Assembly: GCA_964419255.1 (NCBI GenBank) | Contig: CAYQOU010000036.1 | Coordinates: 1 to 42,444, forward strand | From: CAZPHU01 sp964419255 | GTDB lineage: Bacteria; Fibrobacterota; Chitinivibrionia; Chitinivibrionales; CAYFVL01 | Reading direction: 5' to 3' | DNA length: 42,444 nucleotides | Shown: positions 7,488 to 14,903 of the stretch, in pieces | Numbering within the stretch: the first letter of the stretch is position 1 | Layout of the letters: every line of letters begins with the position of its first letter | The notes under the pieces: model-generated | Seen by the model: the letters and a program-made list of their open reading frames with translations, nothing else | Databases searched by the model: none | What the model was told of the DNA's origin: nothing | Position numbers and translations under genes: made by a program

Positions 7488-8462
7488 TCATTTTTTCTTG
7501 AAGAAAAACAACTCCCGTTTTATCCCTTCGATATACCGCTGATCCTCTTCCGTCTTATCAGAAGAATTCAGCGCATGTGAAAACACGATAAGCAGTGTCG
7601 TCAGGAAAAAAAGGCCGAAGGCAAGGACCAGAGGGTATATCGTCTTCTCTTTGAACTGCTTGCTGACATATACAGGATCGATGATCCTGAACGCTTCCTT
7701 TGCCACAACCATCTGTTTTTCCATCTCGTTTGCCACCAACTCCTGAACCTTTGCCCGAAGAAGCGGATCGGTTACACCGATGAGCTGAGTTTCCAGATGA
7801 GCTCGATTTTCCTTGGCTTCCTGCTGCACTGATTTTTTGATATAGGAATCCAGGTGAGTCAGATAGGAGTTGAGAACGGTATAGGCGAAAACAGAATCAC
7901 TGTTAGAGATTTTTATGCTCATCGTATTATTCTTGTTGATTTCTTTCTCCAGAAATTCACTCTTCAGATAACCGGCTGCTTTCAGAGGCTCGGGCGGGAT
8001 AAAATCCGGCACCCAGGACTGCGTGGCAGTATCCCAGAATTCTGCATATATGAGAGGCAGAAGCTCATTTTTTTCGATCATCTCGGCGTTGAATTTCCTG
8101 CTGTCCAGCACCAGGTCGACATTCTCCAGACTCGCATTCCCCCCCAGGTTGAGCTGACTGGCAACCATACCTCCAAACATACCCAATTCCGAGAGGTTTG
8201 GTGAGCCTTGAGATTCGGATTCCCGCGGTGCAATAAGAGCCTCGGCCACAAAGCTTGGGCCTTTTATGAGTGCGGCGACATAACCGCCGAAAAGGCCAAC
8301 AAACATGACGGCCAACAACACCCACTTATTCTTCACCAGCACATAAAAGTATTCCAGAAGGTTAATCTCATCCGGATCATGAGCAGGTTGAATGGATGCG
8401 GGCGGCGGAGCGGATGACTTTTGAGCAAACGAAGCGGTATCGATATCAGAGGCGTTATTCAT
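7488..8462 (-). CDS. Wzz/chain-length determinant family membrane protein
   Basis: This 324-residue polysaccharide co-polymerase-like protein has the expected topology. After a proline-rich start, NLLEYFYVLVKNKW leads into a first membrane helix at about 48-67. A periplasmic domain with coiled-coil helices (SYIKKSVQQEAKENRAHLETQL) follows, then IIDPVYVSKQFKEKTIYP before a second helix at about 277-297. The proline near the second helix is a family hallmark. Such proteins set the chain length of O-antigen or exopolysaccharide and sit in the inner membrane. No tyrosine-kinase domain is attached. The EPS-type regulator and sugar epimerase downstream fit the same pathway. Most of the remaining biosynthesis genes are not in the window. 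Confidence 0.85.
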   Translation of the reverse strand: MNNASDIDTASFAQKSSAPPPASIQPAHDPDEINLLEYFYVLVKNKWVLLAVMFVGLFGGYVAALIKGPSFVAEALIAPRESESQGSPNLSELGMFGGMVASQLNLGGNASLENVDLVLDSRKFNAEMIEKNELLPLIYAEFWDTATQSWVPDFIPPEPLKAAGYLKSEFLEKEINKNNTMSIKISNSDSVFAYTVLNSYLTHLDSYIKKSVQQEAKENRAHLETQLIGVTDPLLRAKVQELVANEMEKQMVVAKEAFRIIDPVYVSKQFKEKTIYPLVLAFGLFFLTTLLIVFSHALNSSDKTEEDQRYIEGIKRELFFFKKK

Positions 8463-8756
8463 AGCGCTTAATCAATCCTTAAATGTGACATATAATCAGT
8501 GGCCAATTGCCGGCAGTCATTGGTAGATGTCGGCAAACAGGGCCAAAGGCGGCAATTTTTTGAATCTTGCAATATACACCCGGTAGTATTTGAGGTGCAA
8601 ATTCTGCGACGGTAAAAGATCTCTAATTATTTTTTTCCAACAACTGCTATAGCCATGTATTAATTTATCATTTGATTACACCAGTATACATCATGTATTA
8701 TCATTTATTGTATAGTTTTCTTTCTTGTCTTTTTCACCTTTTCAGGAGAGTGCCCT
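8463..8756. promoter_or_regulatory. Divergent upstream region of wzz-like gene and T6SS cassette
   Basis: This non-coding region separates the minus-strand wzz-like gene from the plus-strand tssA. It must carry both promoters. The part near tssA is AT-rich and contains two direct repeats of CATGTATTA (8654-8662 and 8692-8700), each followed by TATCATTT (8666-8673 and 8699-8706, the second overlapping its CATGTATTA). These could be regulator sites. No sigma-54 element with correct spacing was found. The Shine-Dalgarno AGGAG at 8744-8748 lies 8 bases before the proposed ATT start of tssA. Confidence 0.4.
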
Positions 8757-10316
8757 ATTTCCTCCGAACTCCTTACTCTCATCACGACTCCATTAGCCGG
8801 AGATAATCCATTTGGAGAAAATATCAAATTCGACACCGATTTCGAAACGGTTAAGAATGAAATCGGAAAGCTGACCAATACCGACTGGGAAGCCATCGAA
8901 TCGTCATCGGTTCGTATCCTCAAAGAGAAATCCAAAGATATTCGCGTACTGGCGTTTCTCAGTCTTGTATACCTGCGGGATGAGAAATGGGAATCTTTTA
9001 CCGATATCTTTGATGGTTTAGCCAAGCTTGCCGAAGAAAACTACGACAATCTGTTTCCCGACCGTCCCCGCGCCAGACAGATGGCTTTCAAATGGCTTTC
9101 CGAGCAGCGTTTCAGTGACACGCTTGCCGAGAAAAAACCAACGGAGTCTGAATACGAGCATATTGTCCGTCTTATTGATGCCCTGACACGGCTGAAAAAG
9201 ATTTTGGAGGAACAATTTCCGGAGAGTTCCCCCTTTCCGTCACGTCTTTTGAGCGAGGCCCAAAAATGGGAGCGCACCTCAAAGCCCAAACCGGCTGAGC
9301 CGGCTCCCGCCGCTACAGCTCAGGCACAGCCCGCTGCTTCAACAAATTCCGCAGGTGCTGCCCCCGGTGCAACCGCTGCTTCCGTTGTCGGCGATCCGAT
9401 GGATACTCCCAAGCAGGCGCAGGCGGTTGCCAAGAAGATAGCACAGTTTCTCATAGATCAGGAACCGCACAAACCGATGGGCTACCGCATGCTTCGGTCT
9501 GCACGATGGGATATACTGGAAAAAGCTCCCCCTGCCGAGGGAGGAAAGACTCAACTGGCGGGACCGGTGGCTGAGCAACGAAATTACATTCAGAATCTTG
9601 TATCCAACGCAGACTGGAAGACTGCTCTATCTGCGGCAGAGAAGGCTTTTCAGACCGCCGCCAACCATTTCTGGCTCGACCTTCAACGCATCAGCGCAAC
9701 AGCAGCAAAAAACCTGGGCGCATCACATTCGGCGGTACATGAGGCGATCTGCACTGAGACCGCCCTTTTACTTACACGTATTCCCGAGCTCAGCGACATG
9801 GCGTTCACCGACGGCTCCGGATTTTGTGACCCGGCAACTAAAGACTGGATCAATGATGAAGCCCTGCCCCTTCTCGCTTCAGGTGATGCTTCATCCACCG
9901 CAGCTTCCGGATCGGAGTCTCTGGAAAAAGAACGAACAGAGATGAATGCACTGATTGCAGCGGGCAAGATCGAACAGGCTCTGGAGATGTTGCAGCAGGC
10001 AATCCGCAACAGTGGGGTACGCCGTGACAATTTCCAGCGCACGTTATTTATCTCGAAACTACTGTTCACCGGCAAACGTCCGGATATAGCCGTATCGGTG
10101 CTGGAATCACTGGATGAGATGATAGACAGGCATCACCTCGATGAGTGGGATCCATCCCTTGCAGTCGAGGCCTGGTCACTTCTGGTGCAGGCCTGCAAGG
10201 CGGCACAGGTGGGAAAACCTCAGCCGATTCAGCAGTCTTTGCACCAAAAACAACTGTCGGTATTAGAACGAATTAGTCGCATAGATCCGAAAAGCGCGTT
10301 TAAAATATCTCTATAA
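8757..10316 (+). CDS. tssA: Type VI secretion protein TssA (apparent ATT start)
   Basis: TssA caps the growing T6SS tube/sheath and coordinates its assembly. The N-terminal ImpA domain (about residues 5-130) is recognisable from the PLAGDNPFGENIKFD motif. An Ala/Pro-rich linker follows at about 176-209, and a VasJ-like C-terminal domain covers about 390-515. The conserved N-terminal motif lies upstream of the first in-frame ATG (9081), and no ATG, GTG or TTG occurs in frame before that. The best start is ATT at 8757, preceded by AGGAG at 8744-8748 with ideal spacing and giving a 519-residue protein of normal length. ATT is a rare but real initiation codon (known from infC), so a sequencing error or a regulated start are alternatives. 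The gene opens the tssA-tssB-tssC-hcp cassette, with 22 bases to tssB. Confidence 0.85.
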   Translation: MSSELLTLITTPLAGDNPFGENIKFDTDFETVKNEIGKLTNTDWEAIESSSVRILKEKSKDIRVLAFLSLVYLRDEKWESFTDIFDGLAKLAEENYDNLFPDRPRARQMAFKWLSEQRFSDTLAEKKPTESEYEHIVRLIDALTRLKKILEEQFPESSPFPSRLLSEAQKWERTSKPKPAEPAPAATAQAQPAASTNSAGAAPGATAASVVGDPMDTPKQAQAVAKKIAQFLIDQEPHKPMGYRMLRSARWDILEKAPPAEGGKTQLAGPVAEQRNYIQNLVSNADWKTALSAAEKAFQTAANHFWLDLQRISATAAKNLGASHSAVHEAICTETALLLTRIPELSDMAFTDGSGFCDPATKDWINDEALPLLASGDASSTAASGSESLEKERTEMNALIAAGKIEQALEMLQQAIRNSGVRRDNFQRTLFISKLLFTGKRPDIAVSVLESLDEMIDRHHLDEWDPSLAVEAWSLLVQACKAAQVGKPQPIQQSLHQKQLSVLERISRIDPKSAFKISL

Positions 10317-10338
10317 CTAAGCAGAAAGGCGGTTTCCT

Positions 10339-10866
10339 ATGGGTACCAGTTTCCAAAATGAAATACCACCAGCCCGTATCAACCTTAAACTCGATGTGGG
10401 CAAAGGTGATGCAAAAAAGAAGATTGAACTTCCCCTCAAGATGCTTGTGATGGGAGATTTTTCTTCCAAAAAACACGACGATCGTGTGGTTGAGCGTGAG
10501 AAGATTTCGATCAACAAGAATAATTTCACGCAGGTGATGGAAAGCATGGACCTGAATCTCAAGTACAGTGTCGATAACAAGCTCACCGGTGAGGGGGCTA
10601 TTCCGGTCGATCTGAAGATCAAAAACATGAATTCTTTCAAGCCGGAAAACATCGCCAAGGACGTACCTGCACTCAGTCGCCTTCTTGCAGCACGCAATCT
10701 TATTCGCGATCTGAAATCCAATCTGCTGGACAACCGCGAATTCAGAAAACGTCTCGAAGAGATCATCCAGAATCCGGAAGCCGCACAGAATCTTCAGGAG
10801 GAGCTGAAAAAAATTGTGCCGGAAGAAGCAGAGAAAGAAGCCGACGGCGAAGAAAAGTCCGAATAG
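10339..10866 (+). CDS. tssB: Type VI secretion sheath small subunit TssB (VipA)
   Basis: This 175-residue protein is the small subunit of the contractile sheath. The N-terminal part (PPARINLKLDVGKGDAKKKI then LPLKMLVMGDFS) matches TssB/VipA, as does the central FKPENIAKDVPALSRLLAARN segment that packs against TssC. The acidic, Glu/Lys-rich C-terminus is typical and flexible. Its partner is TssC, encoded 51 bases downstream after a strong Shine-Dalgarno. Together they form the sheath that contracts around the Hcp tube. The length is normal and no motif is missing. Confidence 0.96.
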   Translation: MGTSFQNEIPPARINLKLDVGKGDAKKKIELPLKMLVMGDFSSKKHDDRVVEREKISINKNNFTQVMESMDLNLKYSVDNKLTGEGAIPVDLKIKNMNSFKPENIAKDVPALSRLLAARNLIRDLKSNLLDNREFRKRLEEIIQNPEAAQNLQEELKKIVPEEAEKEADGEEKSE

Positions 10867-10917
10867 TGCACGTTTAGCAAACTATAACTCTTGTAATCAT
10901 TAAAGGAGACATATATT

Positions 10918-12438
10918 ATGGCTGAAGATGCAAAACAAGCCGAAGCGGGAGCTGAAGCCGAAGCTCAGGGGCTTGAATATATCTACCAGACAATGGATCT
11001 TAATGTACCCGATAAGGCAGTGGACGTTACAAATTTCAAAAACCAGGAATCGCTGGCTGAGAGTGAAGCCAACGAACGTATCGGTGCCGCGCTTGCCTTT
11101 TTTGTAGACAGTGTTTTGCAGTCGGGACAGACAGTCGAGAAGATCGACAAAGTCGTTCTTGATTTCCATATCTCCGAGATAGATAAGAAAATCTCAGCAC
11201 AGCTGGACGAAATCATTCATCATCCGGATTTCCAGAAGATGGAAAGCGCCTGGAGGAGTCTGAAGTTTCTGGTCGATCGTACAGATTTTAAAAAGAACGT
11301 AAAAATCGACCTTCTGGATGTGGGCAAAGAAGAGCTGTCGGAGGATTTCGAAGACGCTCCCGAAACCATTCAGTCCGGCCTGTATAAACATGTGTATACG
11401 GATGAATACGACACTCCCGGTGGCGAGCCGTATTCCACCATGATTTCGAACTATGAGTTTGACAGTGGGCCGGAGGATGTCGGTCTGCTGCAGGAGATAT
11501 CGAAGGTTGCCGCATCCTGTCACTGCCCGTTTCTGGGATCTGCCACCCCGAAATTTTTCCACAAAGACAGCGTCCATGATCTTCCCAAGATCGAAGACCT
11601 GCATAATTACATGGAACGCACCGAGTTTCTCCGCTGGAATGCTTTCAGGGAGACGGAAGATTCACGCTATGTCGGCCTGACGCTTCCGCGCTTTTCGCTA
11701 CGCCTTCCCTACGGCCCGGAGACTAACCCGGTGAAAGAATTCAACTATGAAGAAAATGTTACTGGTGCGGATCATGATAAATATCTGTGGGGCAACTGTT
11801 CGTTTGCATTTGCCGCTAACATGGTACGCTCCTTTGTGGACAATGGATGGTGCGTCCAGATCCGTGGCCCTGAGTCGGGTGGTAAGGTGGAGGACCTGCC
11901 GGTTCACTTCTATGATGTCGGAAAAGGGACGCAGATGAAGATCCCCACCGAGATTCTCATTCCCGAAACACGTGAATTTGAGTTTGCTCAGGAAGGTTTC
12001 ATCCCGCTGTCTTTTTATAAGAACAGAGACTATGCCTGTTTCTTCTCTGCCAATTCCGCTCAGAAGCCGACCGAATACGATGATCCGGTGATCACTGCCA
12101 ACATGCGGATCAATTCTCGTCTGCCGTATATCTTCCTGGTGTCGCGTATCGCGCATTACCTGAAAGTTATACAACGCGAGAACATCGGCTCCACAAAGAG
12201 TAAAGTCGTGCTTCAGGACGAGCTTAACACATGGATCACCGGCCTTGTCACCGAGATGAATGATCCGGGACCGGAACTTATCGCCACTCATCCGCTGAAA
12301 GCCGCTGAAGTGTCGGTAAACGAAATTCTTGATAACCCCGGTTTCTTCTCGGTTTCTCTTGCCGTGATGCCGCATTTCCAGATTGAGGGTATCGATATCA
12401 ACCTTTCTCTGGTATCTCAGATGCCGAAGGGTAAATAA
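10918..12438 (+). CDS. tssC: Type VI secretion sheath large subunit TssC (VipB)
   Basis: This 506-residue protein is the large sheath subunit. Recognisable segments are the ESAWRSLKFLVDRTDF region near residue 110, FLGSATPKFF near 202, LRLPYGPETNPV near 260 and the C-terminal NEILDNPGFFSVSLAVMPHF near 463. It assembles with TssB into the cytoplasmic contractile sheath. An acidic Ala/Glu-rich leader of about 20 residues precedes the first sheath strand. The Shine-Dalgarno AAAGGAG is strong, which fits the high amounts of sheath needed. The gene is followed by a 13-bp hairpin and then hcp. Confidence 0.97.
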   Translation: MAEDAKQAEAGAEAEAQGLEYIYQTMDLNVPDKAVDVTNFKNQESLAESEANERIGAALAFFVDSVLQSGQTVEKIDKVVLDFHISEIDKKISAQLDEIIHHPDFQKMESAWRSLKFLVDRTDFKKNVKIDLLDVGKEELSEDFEDAPETIQSGLYKHVYTDEYDTPGGEPYSTMISNYEFDSGPEDVGLLQEISKVAASCHCPFLGSATPKFFHKDSVHDLPKIEDLHNYMERTEFLRWNAFRETEDSRYVGLTLPRFSLRLPYGPETNPVKEFNYEENVTGADHDKYLWGNCSFAFAANMVRSFVDNGWCVQIRGPESGGKVEDLPVHFYDVGKGTQMKIPTEILIPETREFEFAQEGFIPLSFYKNRDYACFFSANSAQKPTEYDDPVITANMRINSRLPYIFLVSRIAHYLKVIQRENIGSTKSKVVLQDELNTWITGLVTEMNDPGPELIATHPLKAAEVSVNEILDNPGFFSVSLAVMPHFQIEGIDINLSLVSQMPKGK

Positions 12439-12462
12439 CTTCTAAAAAAAATGAAAAAAAAT

Positions 12463-12492
12463 GCAGGTATGTGACGACCGTCACATACCTGC
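12463..12492 (+). promoter_or_regulatory. Perfect 13-bp hairpin between tssC and hcp
   Basis: GCAGGTATGTGAC (12463-12475) and its exact complement GTCACATACCTGC (12480-12492) flank a 4-base loop. No T-run follows on the plus strand, so it is not a standard terminator for tssC. It is preceded by two A8 runs, which would make a T-tract on the minus strand. Likely roles are protecting the 3' end or setting an RNA processing point so that hcp mRNA outlasts the sheath mRNA. An attenuator is another option. Confidence 0.6.
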
Positions 12493-12571
12493 GCAAAACA
12501 ATGACATATATTAATGGTGCAATTAACAAATCACCTTCTCCATGTGCTCATCCTAACAAAAGGAGTGATGT

Positions 12572-13057
12572 ATGCCAATACCAGCGTATATGTGGATCAA
12601 AGACGAAACCGGAGCAGACATTCAGGGTTCTGTTGATGTCGCCGGACGCGAAGGAAGCATCGAGGTACTAGAATTTCACCACGAAGTTCGCATCCCGACC
12701 GACCCGGACACTGGAAAACTGACCGGTACCAGAAAACACGAAGCTTTGTCTTTTGTCAAGGCTTACGACGCGTCGTCGCCTTATCTGTATAAGGCAGTGT
12801 GTGAAGGACAGACATTCAGCGAAGTTGAGCTGAAATGGTTTCGAATCGACGAGACAGGCACCGAGACCGAATACTTCAACCATAAGCTTGAAGGTGTGAA
12901 GGTGTGTTCGGTCAAACCGATTATGCACAATGTCAAGGCAAAAGAATTCGAACGTTTTGTCCATATGGAAGAGGTCAGCATACGGTACCAGAAGATTATC
13001 TGGACCTATCTCGACGGCAACTTACAGGCAAGCGACGCCTGGAAAGAAAACCGGTAA
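12572..13057 (+). CDS. hcp: Type VI secretion tube protein Hcp (TssD)
   Basis: This 161-residue Hcp-family protein is the ring-forming subunit of the inner tube and a carrier for effectors. Typical features are the start PIPAYMWIKDETG, the HHEVRIPTD strand, the FVKAYDASSP loop and the C-terminal VSIRYQKIIWTYLDGN strand pair. It is preceded by a strong Shine-Dalgarno (AAAGGAG) and separated from tssC by a stable hairpin, which suggests separate control of dosage. A terminator follows directly, so the cassette ends here. No VgrG, TssE, ClpV or membrane-complex gene is present in the window, and those must lie elsewhere if the system works. Confidence 0.97.
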   Translation: MPIPAYMWIKDETGADIQGSVDVAGREGSIEVLEFHHEVRIPTDPDTGKLTGTRKHEALSFVKAYDASSPYLYKAVCEGQTFSEVELKWFRIDETGTETEYFNHKLEGVKVCSVKPIMHNVKAKEFERFVHMEEVSIRYQKIIWTYLDGNLQASDAWKENR

Positions 13058-13078
13058 ATTTTTCTTTCATGTATTGGC

Positions 13079-13110
13079 GGGGGGCTTTTTTCAGCCCCCC
13101 TTCCTTTTCG
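13079..13110 (+). terminator. Rho-independent terminator of the T6SS cassette
   Basis: GGGGGGCT (13079-13086) and AGCCCCCC (13093-13100) form a perfect 8-bp GC-rich stem with a 6-base T-rich loop, followed by a pyrimidine tract (TTCCTTTTC). It lies 21 bases after the hcp stop. Confidence 0.85.
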
Positions 13111-13301
13111 CGCGAATTGAATATCTCACCTGAATCCGCGCGATTGTCTCCTAAACGGGAATTGAGCGACTCTTCCGCTCGGTAACGCTCAATTTAGATT
13201 TAAGTCTCTGACGGAATTTTTCCACTTCATATTTGTAAATTAAGACATCCGGCCGCACACATGGTTTGGACCTGTGTCCATTCACCGAAAAGAGGTAGCA
13301 C

Positions 13302-14561
13302 ATGTATTTACGCGCGATTGTCTGCTGTTGTATGTTTTTGTACATGTTAACCGTATCTTGTGGAAACCACTCCACAGTCTCGCAAACTGACGGAACAATA
13401 GAAATTTTCGTCTTTTTACACCAGCCGGATGGGTTAGCCAAAACCGCGCTTCCCGCATCATGCCACACTATCAGCTGGAATAAACTGGTAATAGAAATAA
13501 CAGCTTCTGATATTGATACAATCTACGATACAATATCCCTGAGCGAAACCAATGTAGACACTGCCATTGGAATACCACCCGGAGACGACCGTAAAATAAC
13601 GGTGTGGACGGAAGATGATTCGAATCGACTGATTCACCGGCCCGAGGTGTATATGACTGATGTTGATCCGGGCCAGAGGGTATCGGCCGCATTTGAGCTC
13701 TACCCTGCAGCAGGCTCTATCTATATTCAGCTTGCAAGAATACCCTCCGATATCGATTCGGTGTTTGCCGTGTTCAAATGGGAAGATGACAGTGCTTATG
13801 TTGCCCGGAGCCGCAAAGGCATGTTGTTTCTAACGATTGATTATGTCCCCGATAATGTCGAGGGTGATCTTTTGCTATGGGCGACAGATGCTTCCGGGGT
13901 CATGCGATATGCCGATACTCTTTCCATTCACTTCCATGCCCATGCAAACAGTTCCTATGAGGCACAATTTACCACAGCGGCCGGCAGTAGCATCAACCTT
14001 GATATCCGGTATGACATCCCCGGTATCACTGTTATCACCGGAGCTATCGATGCTCAAAGCCCGGGCAATGAAACCGGCCCTCTCCTGATAACTGAGATTA
14101 TGTATTCAGGAGACAATGATTCGGACTACATCGAATTCCGGAATTCCTCAGCCACAGATTTTCAGACAGACATACTGATCCTGGAAATACAGGGAACCAG
14201 CAGCTCGACATCCAAAAGATTAGAGCTTGCCGATTTCACGCTTCCGGCAGGTCAATTTTATGTGATATCACATTGTGGGAGCGAATTTATACCGAGTGAC
14301 ACGTGCATACCAGGCATGTCACTACCCAAAAGCGGCGGGCGTACAATCGTAATAAAAGATGCCGAAGGAAACACCCATGATTATGTCTCATACACGATGA
14401 ACGATCAGGGGTGGCCACAGAATATCAACTACACCTCTGTTGTTTTTGAACCTGAGGGATCGGATGTCGAGGAAAACAATTATGGCTCTAACTGGGAGTA
14501 CGCACAATCGATAATCGAGGGTACAAGCCACAAGGGTACACCTGGAGCCGGTGGCAGATAA
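13302..14561 (+). CDS. Surface or secreted protein with lamin-tail domain, probable lipoprotein
   Basis: This 419-residue exported protein has an N-terminal hydrophobic segment ending in TVSC-GN. Cys20 could be lipidated, although the -3 position is Thr, so the lipobox is imperfect. Residues of about 28-245 contain beta-rich repeats of acidic character that I do not recognise. They resemble carboxypeptidase-like or Ig-like domains found in FCB surface proteins. From about 257 on, the motif LLITEIMYSGDNDSDYIEF followed by FTLPAGQFYVISH marks a lamin-tail (LTD) domain, which in bacteria occurs on cell-surface proteins and nucleases. No catalytic residues are evident. The gene has its own upstream region and follows the T6SS terminator, so a link to T6SS is not implied. 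The exact function is unknown. Confidence 0.75.
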   Translation: MYLRAIVCCCMFLYMLTVSCGNHSTVSQTDGTIEIFVFLHQPDGLAKTALPASCHTISWNKLVIEITASDIDTIYDTISLSETNVDTAIGIPPGDDRKITVWTEDDSNRLIHRPEVYMTDVDPGQRVSAAFELYPAAGSIYIQLARIPSDIDSVFAVFKWEDDSAYVARSRKGMLFLTIDYVPDNVEGDLLLWATDASGVMRYADTLSIHFHAHANSSYEAQFTTAAGSSINLDIRYDIPGITVITGAIDAQSPGNETGPLLITEIMYSGDNDSDYIEFRNSSATDFQTDILILEIQGTSSSTSKRLELADFTLPAGQFYVISHCGSEFIPSDTCIPGMSLPKSGGRTIVIKDAEGNTHDYVSYTMNDQGWPQNINYTSVVFEPEGSDVEENNYGSNWEYAQSIIEGTSHKGTPGAGGR

Positions 14562-14903
14562 CTTTTCTCACAGCGTCAGCCTGACAGGGGATAACAACCG
14601 AAAAACGGGTATCTGTTCAGAATAGTGTCATAGTGGTTTTTCTCTCGGATGATGAGCTGAAGTGCTTTTCTGAACAGATACTTCTGGCTGGATTATGTCA
14701 TTTCGGTTGTCATTTTCCGTTCCCGGTACACCGAATATGATCTTTAGTCATCAGCTCCATTTAAACGATCGCTCATTACCCGTGACATATTTACTATTTT
14801 TTCCATAATTGTGGTAACTGCCCCGGCAGTTTCATCGTAATCACAAACCACTAAAGCGGTTCTGAGCTGATAGATCGCGCAAGCTAAAACATTGTAATTT
14901 GAC
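14562..14903. other. Intergenic region upstream of recG with nested inverted repeat
   Basis: I see no gene in these 342 bases. The section 14594-14710 holds two nested inverted repeats, described separately. The remaining AT-rich part before 14904 probably contains the recG promoter, but I cannot assign it. Confidence 0.4.
14594..14710. repeat. Nested inverted repeats upstream of recG
   Basis: The inner arms are GTATCTGTTCAGAA (14609-14622) and the exact complement TTCTGAACAGATAC (14668-14681). The outer arms are ACAACCGAAA (14594-14603) and TTTCGGTTGT (14701-14710). The outer pair flanks the inner pair in register, so the whole 117-base element can fold into one long interrupted hairpin. 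It carries no open reading frame. It could be a small non-autonomous mobile element, a bidirectional terminator or a structured RNA. Confidence 0.6.

Noticed and set aside
8463..8756. Sigma-54 promoter for the T6SS cassette
   Set aside because: GG and GC elements near 8521-8533 are one base too close, and the flanking consensus is missing.
8750..8760. GTG at 8750 as the start of tssA
   Set aside because: It is in a different reading frame and only one base from the Shine-Dalgarno; its frame does not encode the ImpA motif.
11698..12375. 225-codon minus-strand frame inside tssC
   Set aside because: It is the antisense of a conserved sheath gene and has no motif.
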